A DNA stretch of 64,000 nucleotides from Ornithodoros turicata. Its lineage: Eukaryota > Arthropoda > Arachnida > Ixodida > Argasidae. The notes beneath the pieces are model-generated. The model did no database searches. It was not told the origin of the DNA and saw only the letters and a program-made list of their open reading frames with translations. Location of the stretch: contig NC_088208.1 in the NCBI RefSeq assembly GCF_037126465.1, positions 41,702,685 through 41,766,684 on the forward strand, given 5' to 3'. Numbering within the stretch: the first letter of the stretch is position 1; each line of letters begins with the position of its first letter. A program made the translations under genes and the position numbers. This document shows, piece after piece, positions 32,458-43,500 of this stretch.

Positions 32458-34030
32458 TTTTCTATCCCATTTTGTTTCATTCGAGATTTCAGTGTAGAAA
32501 TCGAATAAAAATTTGCGAGACACACATACAACAGTCTCTATAGTCATTCTAGGGCAGTTATTTCAACCTGCCTATAGCAACTACATCTATTTTGTCTTGC
32601 CCTTGTCAGACAGACGCTGATCACTGCGTGTTTTGGAATGAGCGTACCCAAAACGTGTACCAAAAATACTAGTAAATGTATCCAAGAAAATTAGCAGTTA
32701 GAAATTCCGCGCACAGCAAAAGTAAAAGTAAGAAGTCGCTCTGCAAGAAGGAAATCCGGAAGCAAATAATGAATTACCGCCATTCAGCTTACATGCATGT
32801 ATCATCTCCGCACGCAGTGATGAAATAGTCTTCGGAAACACAAAATCACGAAGTGTGCACTGATTTTAGCGAAACATAGCGCAAATGCGACGAAGACATT
32901 CGTATTTTGCTTTCCTTTCATGTCGTCTGCGATGAGAAACAAATGCTAGCAGACGACAGTCACGTGACGTAACTATGCTGCGTCACGAGCAAAAATATCT
33001 TCCTGAAAACGTCAGTAAAGTTTCAGTAAAACGTTACGCGTGTTAATAAAAATGAAACCACTAGCATTTTCTTCCAAGTCAACTACAATTTCGAAGGAGA
33101 TGTGCTTAGCGTGTGCTATAGCAGCTTGGAGCAGCCAAGCCTTGTCGTCTGCTACGGAACGGGCATTTGCAGTTCTGTTTATGCTTTTCGTTGGATAAAT
33201 TATTTATATCTGTCGATATATTTCCGTGTATTTTTTTCAGTCCCATTTTGTTTCGCTCGAGATTTCAGTGTAGAAATCGAATGAAAATTGCGAGACACAC
33301 ATACAACAGTCTCTATAGTCACTCTAGGGCAGTTATTTCAACCTGCCTACAACAACTACATCTATTCTGTCTTGCCCTTGTCGATCAGACACAGACCACT
33401 GCGGATTTTGGAATGAGTGTACCCAAAGCGCGTAAAAAAAAAAATACTAGCAAACGTATCCAAGAAAATTAGCAGTTAGAAATTCCGCGCACGGCAAAAG
33501 TAAAGGCGTAAAAGTCGCTCTGCAAGAAGGAAGTCCGGAAGCAAATAATGAATTACCGCCATTCAGCTTACATTGTATCATCTCCGCACGCAGTGATGAA
33601 ATCGTCTTCGGAAACACAAAATCACGAAGTGTGCACTGATTTTAGCGAAACATAGCGCAAATGCGACGAAGACATTCGTATTTTGCTCTTCCTTTCATGT
33701 CGTCTGCGATGAGAAACAAATGCTAGCAGACGACAGTCACGTGACGTAACTATGCTGCGTCACGAGCAAAAATATCTTCTGAAAACTTCAGTAAAGTTTC
33801 AGTAAAATGTTACACGTGTTAATAAAAATGAAACCACTAGCATTTTCTCCCAAGTCAACTACAGCTTTCGAAAGAGATGTGCTTAGCGTCTGCACGCTAA
33901 GCTCATCCCTTTCGAAAGCGAAAGCCGTGGCAGACGACAAGGCTTGGCCAAGCCTTGTCGTCTGCTACGGCTTGCGCTGGTCAGAACACACATTTGCAGT
34001 TCTGTTTATGCTTTTCGTTTGATAAAGAAT
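32458..34030. repeat. Tandem duplication, two ~776-bp units
   Basis: Unit 1 (about 32458-33237) and unit 2 (about 33238-34030) are collinear and about 90% or more alike by eye, from CCCATTTTGTTTC through GAGATTTCAGTGTAGAAATC to TGCAGTTCTGTTTATGCTTT. The unit offset is 776 bp at the start. Unit 2 has an extra palindromic stretch near 33890-33970. A more diverged third copy of the middle part is seen at about 34690-34910. No coding gene; many stops in all frames. Confidence 0.82.
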
Positions 34031-35014
34031 TTATATATATCAATATATTTCCGCGTCCTTTTCTTTTCTTTTTTTTTTGTGCATATATACGTTGCATAGT
34101 AAAAAAGCAAAAGCTGACTGCAAGAAAATTACACTGGGGTGGGCAAAAGTACAGAACAAGAAAATAACTCTTCTGTGATGTGGAAATGACCAATACAAAC
34201 AGAAAAAAATACGCTTAACAACTTGAGATGTATTTTAGTAGAGTAAGCTGTATGTAAAGAAGGATTAACTTGGTTTCCCCACGCAGACGGCATTCGGTTT
34301 CCCAATCGTGTTGCACGGTGCGGAATTGACCAAATAGCGCAACACAAAAGCCGTATAATGTGGCTGAAGAACACAAATACGATGTAATAGAATCTGTGGA
34401 CTGGCACGACTCATGGCTCACTCTATCACGTAGAAGAATATATAGATAGAGCCAGCGTATCCTCGCGCGTGATATTCACAACTTCACAACTGAACATATC
34501 GCTATACGATCAGGTGTATCGTGCCCCATTTGTAGTTCCAAACATATTTTTCCAAGCACAACTATAATCTGACATAAGCTACACAGCTTACCACAATACA
34601 CGGAAGGATTTGCGCTTCGTTATAGGAACGGCAAACCAAATGAAGGAATAACAGCTTACGTCAACGTCTTGCAGATGTGGTGACGAAAAACTCTTCAGAG
34701 ATGTAAAGCAAGAAGGTATGCACTGATTTGAGCAAGAATATAACTAAAAACACTGAGGAAATTCGTACATGACAATCAGAGAAACGACTTTCGGTGTCGT
34801 CTGCAAAGAGAGTGAAAACCGGCAGACGACAATCACGTGATACGATTGTACAGCTGGAACAAAGCGAAACATGTGTTTGTATGTCAACACATGTCCATAA
34901 CAGTGAAAAAAACGAATACTAGCACGTACTAAACATAGTATGTAAGTGAACTTTTAAATTCAGATCGTACCAGGAATGCGATTGCGACTAGGAGCGCCAC
35001 CCCCTGTCGTCTGC
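32922..35014. promoter_or_regulatory. Cluster of ten GTCGTCTGC / GCAGACGAC sites
   Basis: Exact nonamers: GTCGTCTGC at 32922, 33144, 33699, 33957, 34796 and 35006; GCAGACGAC at 32949, 33726, 33930 and 34822. Several form inverted pairs with centres 26-27 bp apart, followed by A(G/A)TCACGTGA in three of them. Part of the repetition is due to the tandem duplication, but sites at 34796, 34822 and 35006 lie in diverged or unrelated sequence. Confidence 0.5.
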
Positions 35015-36590
35015 TCCGTCTGCTGCAGCGAGCGGTAGTTTCGATTTCGATACCGGACCCTAGATGACGCGCGCGATTACCGCAGCTTTCAACGAAATCG
35101 CCCTCCACATGCCAAAATCTTTTGCAACGGGCCTTCCTCCAAAATATAGTGGAGAACAAGACCGTTCAGAATCAGATGAATGGATGAAGTTTTCTGCATG
35201 AAGCCAGGCTTTGTTGTTGATTATCAGCCAAAATAGTCCCAGCAAACCATCAATATCCCACAGACCTCCCAAATTGGTCTCACACGTCACAGATGTCACG
35301 CGTATCTTCACAACGTCCGCTGTATATCCACCATGAGACGTCACAAATATCCCCCAGTGAATATTCTGTGGATATACTACGAATATCACAACAATGACAT
35401 TTCTTTACCTTACAAGGATGTATTGTGTCGATAACAGCCATTTCCAGCATTCTCAGACGTGGCAATTTCATTTTTTGCATAAAAAGGTTATAAACTATCC
35501 TTAAATAAATCACGTCTCACTTCAGACATGTACAACTGAACAAATAAAAAGCTCTCACAGAATAAGCTGCTGTTCAACACCGACTATTGGTGTAACGTAG
35601 AATGCACGTTGTCTAATGTTGACTAATGTTGAGCAATGTTGTATGTATAGATAGATAGTGCTGAATCAACGCTATTTCAACTGTACCTGGTCAATAGTGG
35701 ATTGTGAACATAAAGAACAACGTTGATTTTCCAAGAGCCACTCAACGAAAGATTTGCGCAGCAAATATTTGCGTGGGTTCTATATTGTACCTTCGACATA
35801 TTGTCAACTTTTATCACGAACGGAAAAGTCGTTGCGTCTTTACTCAACATACTGCGCACCCAATTTGTTCACGTGCCGTTCGCATGTAGAGGAAGGCCTG
35901 TTTGATGTGGTACTTATCTCACTCTTTCCTCATAATAATAATATTGATTTTATGCCATCATATCCATACGTTTTCTAATCATATTTGTAACGACTCATCA
36001 CGTATCGCACCATAGTCAATAAACAAAAGAGAAAGAGAAAAAAAACATATTTTACCTTTTCCACGGGAATTATAATGATCGGTCAGGTATGTTGAGTGAT
36101 ATAACAAGAATGAAGTTCCCAACAAGCGCGAGCCGAAGCGTAACGACGTCTGCCTCATCGCCATCGACATTCTCCAACCGCCGTTTCAAACAGGCGAGGC
36201 GCGTCTTCGTAGCGGTTCGGTAGGATATGACATGTCACACGGAAGGGTCTTTGGAACCTCAGCATCGTGCGTATTTTGTACTGGAATATATTGGCTGGGA
36301 AACGTGCTGTAGTACAATCCCCAGCGCTGCACTGCAGTGACGGTCTAGTTTCGGAATGCAAAACATAACGTAATTAAGAATCGAACGGCAGGACACCTGT
36401 GAAACACTGTTAGGATACATCAGTATACTGGCACCTTACAAAATTGTGTGATGACAAACAACGATCAATGCTAGCAGCGCAATAAATACTCACAATCTCT
36501 GTTGCCTCCCATTGTTTTCTATGGGCACACACAGCACTTTAGGGCCCACCAACATGGCGGCCCGAAGGCACGCCTCTCCCCCACGAGCCC
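34100..36590. other. Intergenic, no gene recognised
   Basis: Apart from the GTCGTCTGC sites and diverged repeat remnants I see no exon, hairpin or tandem repeat. ORFs are short and unrelated to known families. Confidence 0.4.
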
Positions 36591-36599
36591 CTCTCCCAT

Positions 36600-37380
36600 C
36601 ATGGAGGAAGGAAACACAAGGAGCGGCCCCTCCGACAGTTTTCCATCGGGACGAGCGTAGCCGGCTTCGCATTGCATTCTGGGATGCTCCTGCCTACCAC
36701 GTGACCGCTTACGTGACCCTCCAGACAGAATGGCGCCAGCAGAGCAGACGACGCGAGCTGCAGTTGTGTCGCAGTTCAGATGGCAGTATTACGTTGAATG
36801 CGTGCTTGCACTTTATTTCTGTGTGTTCGAATGTTTACTGTTCTATTAGAAGACCAGTCACAGTGTGCGGAACGCAAAAGGAGTACGTGGGACCGGAAAC
36901 ATCCAACATATGTACGTACCTTGATTAAGTGGTAAAGAATGCTGTACTCAAAATACCATTAATCAAAATTTCACAACGACAGAAAATATGAAATGAATCT
37001 GCGGCACAGTTTGCGGTCCCAAATGAGCAATTCAAGATGACTCGAACACACACGGCCGACTAAAACAACTGACCGTGTACTTACGAACAAAACGCGTTCC
37101 CGCGATAGCTGCTTTCAGTTCAACGAGAGCCGCAGCCGGGACAGGAACACATTACCATACGTCGTTTCTACGATGGTGCTCACATTTTCACAATAAATTG
37201 CTTTCAAAAAGCGAAATCATACGGAGAGCAGCGCGAGAAACAAAGCCTCGCAAAACCGAAACTTTAGAAGGGATCACGTGGTGGACAGGAAGCAATGGCG
37301 ATTTTGACTCGAGCGACCGCAAGAGGGTGGCTATGCTAGCCTGGCGCGAAGAGCCGCTCCTTGTGTTTCCTTCCTCCATG
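36600..37380. repeat. 28-bp perfect inverted repeat upstream of CLP1
   Basis: CATGGAGGAAGGAAACACAAG continuing to GAGCGGC at 36600-36627 recurs as its exact reverse complement at 37353-37380. The left copy follows an AACATGGCGGCC context; the right copy precedes the proposed CLP1 first exon by 140 bp. It may mark promoter-associated repeats facing each other. Confidence 0.6.
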
Positions 37381-37521
37381 TCTCCCATGCGCGATCCAGC
37401 CTTTATACATAGAGATCAGTGGATCTTGCCATCTTAGCTGCTGTATTAGCTCGTATTAGCTTTTGTACAGTGGCTTTTTGTATGAGCCAAGCCGAGACCG
37501 TCATCCGTCATGTCCATGGTC

Positions 37522-40500
37522 ATGTCTGAGGAGGCAAAAGAGGAGGTGGGATCACCCTAAAGAATTGACTTTCTCCATTTAGAGAGGTCCTCGAGGTTTT
37601 TGGCCGTTTCGTCATGTTCATTGTGTAAATGACTGTTAAGGTTCTGGGCCCGCTTGCACGGAACACTGAGTGCAACATTCAACGAGTGTTACAAAAGAGT
37701 TTCGTACACGCGGGCCAACCTCTCGACGTTGACGGCCATTGCTTGAGAGCGTTCGAACGATTTTTGGTGGAGGGATTTGCTGCGTTGCTGGCTTGTTTCG
37801 CCTTTCTGGCAGGTCTATTACGGGGTTGCTGGGAAAATCGCTGTCGTAGACGTCGAAGGTGGCCCTGCAGATTTTCTTGCTCTATGCCTTCGGACGCGCT
37901 ATGCTCTACCAAAACAAGTGTCACCTGGGACAAGTGTCATCGAAGGCCGTTTCATAGAATCGCTTTTTATTTCGTCCGATGCATTTTATTTGTTACAGAT
38001 GCATTCGAGTGTCCTCTTAGAAACAGAGATCGGAACTGTTATTTTTCTCGGTTCGGGTTCAGCTCGGCAGCAGCGCAAAATATCGGTTCGAACCGGTTCA
38101 GGAAAGTGAATTTTGAGTAGATTGCGATGGGTTAGAAGCAGGCACATCCTTACGATTCTCGAACAACAGAAATGTACTTTTGCTGTTGTTGTTGCCGACA
38201 CAGCACAGCAACACCCGCGTGTTACAGATCTGCATTTCAGGTGTAAAGTTACAGTAATGTTTACTCATCGTATACATCCTACTCAGGGACTGGCCATTAT
38301 TTTCACATCCCAGGGTGAAATCTTGGGGTTTCTAGATGACAATAATCGCATACAAGGAAGCAGGGCCGGTGCTAGGGGTGTGCGGGGCCAGAGACAAAGG
38401 CACATCGCTGGGCCTGTTTCACACGATTAAGTAATCCCTTGTTGAGGGCTTCGTGTGCGGGGCCTAAAATGGTTGCCTTACTTGCCCCCCCATCGCCCAC
38501 CCTGCAAGGAAGCCTACAACTACCAAAAGGAATTCCTCAAACCCAACACAACTGAATGAATGCAATATCTGCGAGGACCAAATACGAAATACCTTGGGGG
38601 ACTCTGGTTTTGTGTTGTTCAGTTTCGAATTTGTTTGACAGCGCAGCTTAATGCGCCGTGTAAATCTTAGTTGGATCTCTCACAACGCACATTGTGTCTG
38701 AACCGTTTTGCGAACTGATAACTGCCTAAATTTACTTTGGTTCAATTCCAGTTCGATTCAACGCGAGAAAAAAATATTTTGGTTGGGTTCAGTTTCAGTT
38801 CCGATCCCTGCTTAAAATGTGACTGGAAGCAAGTTTCCCCTGTTTGCAGGTTTTCCAATCATGGGCATTATACAGTGCGATTATAGGACAGTAATGTAAA
38901 GGTAATGCAAATTGTATGAGCCCGATAGGGGGAATGTGAAAAAGCGAAATGTCTCGCGACGTAAACCCTCAATTATTATTATTATTCTCAAAACAGGAAA
39001 TGAGACTCATCCGGAATCATGCCCAGTGGCCGTAATTTGACACGTGCTACAGCCTCCCTATCTGCAGACGTACCCTTCATGGTAGCCCCATAGTGTGTGA
39101 TAGACTCTTGCATCCTGTACTGCGCAGCTCATGTTTTTTTCTTTTTTTCATGTTCTGGCCAATTTGCTCCTCGATTGCCGCGTCAAATAAGACGTCGGGA
39201 ACCACACCGTCCTTGAGAAAAAGTTCCTCATACAGCTATCGCTGTAATATCAAAGTTATCGTGCGGGAACACAAACATTTTCTGCTTACTAAGGACACTA
39301 AAGCATATCTGCATATATTGTACAAGTCACATGGTGATGTGTTGACTGAAGCGGTATCCATAAAATGGGCAGACACCAGTGACGATTGGAAAGACTTAAT
39401 CCTACGTCAAAATGTGTTTCTTGTCGACGACAGTCTCGTGGTGACCAGAAGTGATTCTACGCCTGAAGGTGCCTAAAACATGAAGGGTCGAAAAAGTCCA
39501 GCCAGAAATAGTCCACATTTCGATCCTTCAAGAAAAAACATTTTTCTTTTCGTCCATGCTCTCAAGTACACAAAGATAGTTATGTACATTTCAGCCCAGG
39601 GTTTTACGTACGGAGGTCCGTCACCAGCGTTCTTTCTTTCTTTCTTGCTGTTCTACCTAGGAGATTCCACACGAAACGATCCAACAGCCCTGCTCTGCCT
39701 TCACAAAACCATCACAAATTTTTACGGTTTCTTTTTTCAGTTCCTAATACTGCGAAATAACATACCATGAACCATTTCTTCACACGAAGGTTGCAGTGCT
39801 GGCATGAACGGCAGGTGCGGCTCATAGAAAGCACCTAGAAGGGTGCAGTTTTCTTTTGCGTATAGAGCAGGGGCCTTGGGCAGATGGACAAAAATCCCGG
39901 TGTTTAGCTGGGCGAATTCCTAAAGCAAAAGTGTGCTCTCTGTGTTGCCTTTCCCGCGCTTAAGATTAACGAAAGGTGTGTGTCATATTCTCTTACCATA
40001 ACTTTGTGAGCGCAACAAGCAAGCTTTCAGTATTAGTTGCACTTGTGAAATGGTCAGCTTGTCATTCAACAGCGATGAATAATTTTGGCAGGCTAATTTA
40101 GACTTATTTTAGAATGGGTTCAAATCTCATCTGTGGCCCCTGGAAACAGGTTGACGAGGGGGGTGGGGGTGAAATATGGCCCTTCTAACTGTAAACGTTC
40201 CAAGCCCTGGTATAGAGGAAACCATGCTCTACACAGGCAGGAAGTTTTGCAATTTTCCTCCTCGTTTGAGTTCTTTTTTTTGTGTGTGTGTGTGGAAAAC
40301 GAAACCATTAAATTCGAATGAATATTTTTTTATCCAACGTCTCGTGGAATACTACAACAGGAACAGTCGCAGTACACGTAACTTTCGTAATCATTGTAGG
40401 AAAAGTAGGGGAAATATGGCTTTTTTCCAAAATTCGCGACAATCGAGCGTAAAACATGCAATGAAGAGGTCAAAAGAGACGTCTGAAACCAATGCACTTT

Positions 40501-43500
40501 TATAGAACTGAGCTTTCCTGTACAATGTATAAAAAAATCTCGAGGGTGTTTTCTTCCCCTATACTTCCCCTATTTTTCCTGCAATGACTACAAAAGTTGC
40601 GTCTCTTGCGGTTTTTCCTGTTGAAGTATTTCACGAGCCCTTTGATAAAAAAAATATTCATTGAAATTTAATGGCTTGATTTTCTACAAAAAATTGCTAA
40701 ATAGGAGTAAAATTAGGAACCTTGCAGCGTGTGCCCGATTACAGTGTGAGAAGCGGGATATGCAGCACTGTGTAGAGCATGGTTTCCTCTATGAGCCGCT
40801 GTCTAGTGCCTGTCACATTGAGATTTTGGAAGAAATACTTCGTAGTGTGTCGTTTCGCACTATAAGAAACCAAAATTTCGTACAACTTTGTGATTTTGTG
40901 AGGGTCGAGCAGTGCTGTTGGATCATTTCGTGTTGAATGGCCCACATGTAACCAAGCTTGAATCCTTCAAAATTTTATAGTCTGTACGACGTGTTTTTGC
41001 AGAATGTGCAGGAATACAAAATTGACGGAGAGTCGGAGCTGCGATTTGAAGTCGAGGGGGGGAAGGAAAAAGTAACTGTTGAGGTACGCAGTCTTTGTTG
41101 CTAAAACACTTTTTTGTGACCTTGGCATCATTTTCAGTTAAAATCAGGTTTGGCAGAAATTTTTGGTGCAGAGCTAGTCAAGAACAGAAAGTTCACATTT
41201 GGTGCTGGAGCAAAGGTAGCTGTATTCACATGGCATGGTTGCACTTTGGAAATATCCTTTTTACCTGACAGGCACCCATTTAAATGTATTTGGACTGCAC
41301 ACAAAGTGAGCATCATGGTAGCTAACATTGTCATCATCTGTGTTTCATTCCGAATGCTTTTCTTAACGCATCTCACTTGTGTGGCAAGACTGAAGTGGCC
41401 TATGTAGCGAAAGAAACACCCATGATCTTCTACGCAAACATTCATGCCGTCTTGGAGCAGATGAGGCAGAAATCTGAAGAGGATGATACCAAAGGGCCAA
41501 CGGTATATTTTTCTTTGGTTCATTACACATTCGGTTGACTGGATGCAGCAGTCATGGCAAATTTTGAAAAGGTTTTTTCGCCTCACTCATTTTGCCCATG
41601 TAGATCCTCCCCGTTAATATGATGCTCATCCGACAATTACCAACACACAAATGTATCCTATCCCAGAAAATATGTGGATTCAGGATGACACTTGGTAACA
41701 GTGTTCTTGATCACCTGCTGGGATAAAGACAATATGTTGGCTATGCACCTTCAACTCCTGTAAATGATAACGTAGGATTTTCTGTCAAATATCTGAGGAT
41801 GGATGTTCCATTTTGTCCCTCAGGTCATGGTGGTCGGTCCAACAGATGTAGGCAAAACCAGCCTATGCAGAATTCTCCTAAACTATGCAGTGAGACAGGG
41901 CCGTCGACCCATTTTTGTTGATTTGGACGTTGGACAGGTTTGTTGACTGCACTTTGCATCCAAAGTTGCATTATTGAGCCAAAAGGTTTTTGCAGGGTCA
42001 TATATCAATACCAGGGACAATAGGTAAGTGAATTAATTAGAAATTGATGATAATGTTGCATTGCTGCAGCATTGTTGTTTCAGGGGCACTCTTGGTGGAA
42101 CGTCCTGCAGACATTGAAGAAGGATTTTCTCAGCAGGCTCCTCTGGTGTACCATTTTGGCCACAACTATCCAGGTGCCAATGCGACTCTCTACAATGTCC
42201 TTGTCTCACGAATGGCTGAAGTGATTAACATGCGTGCTGAAAGGAACAAGAAAGGTACTATTAAAGGCATCTGTTTTGGAAAAATTGAAAGCTCTCATTA
42301 TTGTAGTCAGTGCTGGTGGTATCATCATCAATACCTGTGGTTGGGTCAAAGGCTTCGGATACAAGGCAATAACGCATGCAGCCTTAGCATTTGAAGGTGC
42401 GTTTGCATGCATGTTTCCTATTTATCCCCTATTATGGATGGTTATGAAAAGTGATTGGGTTGCCAATCTTCCTCAAAGGATAATTGGTAAAGATGCATGC
42501 CTTCCTTCTCATCAATTCCACAAGTATTTTATTCGTCGCTAATCACTGACGTAAATCACCTGCGCCATGGCAAAGCATTGATGCTGACGGTTGTGCTGAG
42601 GTTTTCCAGCAAACTTTCCAGATGATGACAGTTGCTTTGTATGTTGGGTGTTGAGAAAACATGCTTCATGGGGGCCCAATTGAGTGTCTTGAGTGAGATG
42701 CCTAGTAAGCAGATTTAGATCTTATTTATGGTCCCAACATTCTTTTGAGTCATCTTGAACTGTTATGCGCAATTAATACAGTGGATGTGGTTCTGGTACT
42801 GGACCAGGAGAGGCTCTACAATGAGCTGGTCCGTGACATGCCCAGCTTTGTCAAAGTCGTCTTCACACCAAAGTCTGGAGGGGTAAGATAATTCATTTGG
42901 AAAGAAACGAAAGGCTGAAAGAGTCGTCTTTCCTTAGGTTGTTGAAAGGAGCAAGTCGATGCGGTCAGAAAGTAGAGATGCAAGGGTTAGAGAGTATTTT
43001 TATGGCTTGAGGAATCCCCTGTACCCGCACTCCTTTGACGTCAAGATAAGTGACATCAAGCTGTACAAGATTGGAGGTGAGGTTCCCCACTAGATAAAAT
43101 GCAATTTTGGAGTGGCTGTCTAGGAGGCATTGCTTATTATGAACCAGGTGAAAACTAGGCCTTGAATACGTTGCAAAACTCATGATAATAATAAATACGT
43201 TTAGTTTTCTAGCAGCTTAAACTTGCACAAGTGTAGACATCACAAGGTAATCATGATGGCAAGAAAGGGAGGATTCGGAAAAATGTATCTCACATTTGGA
43301 ATCCAGGGAGAGACAGTTGTAAGAGTTTCAGAGAAAAATAGTTCCTAGGCTCATAGAATACACAACTCCTGAGAATTGTACAGATAAAGGAAAGCGATTT
43401 GTAGTTTTTAAAGGCATCTAATACCAGTTTGGCTTTGTGTAGTAAAACAACGTGATCTTGATAGTAGTCTCTTTTGTGAAAGCACCATCGCTACCAGACT

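Noticed and set aside
39093..39476. 127-codon ORF as a gene
   Set aside because: No recognisable family or splice structure, and it lies within the proposed CLP1 intron. It could be a repeat product.
41306..41407. CLP1 exon 3 continuing to the frame's stop
   Set aside because: The GTGAGC donor at 41306 joins in phase to TEVAYV at 41389, while the read-through is unrelated to CLP1.
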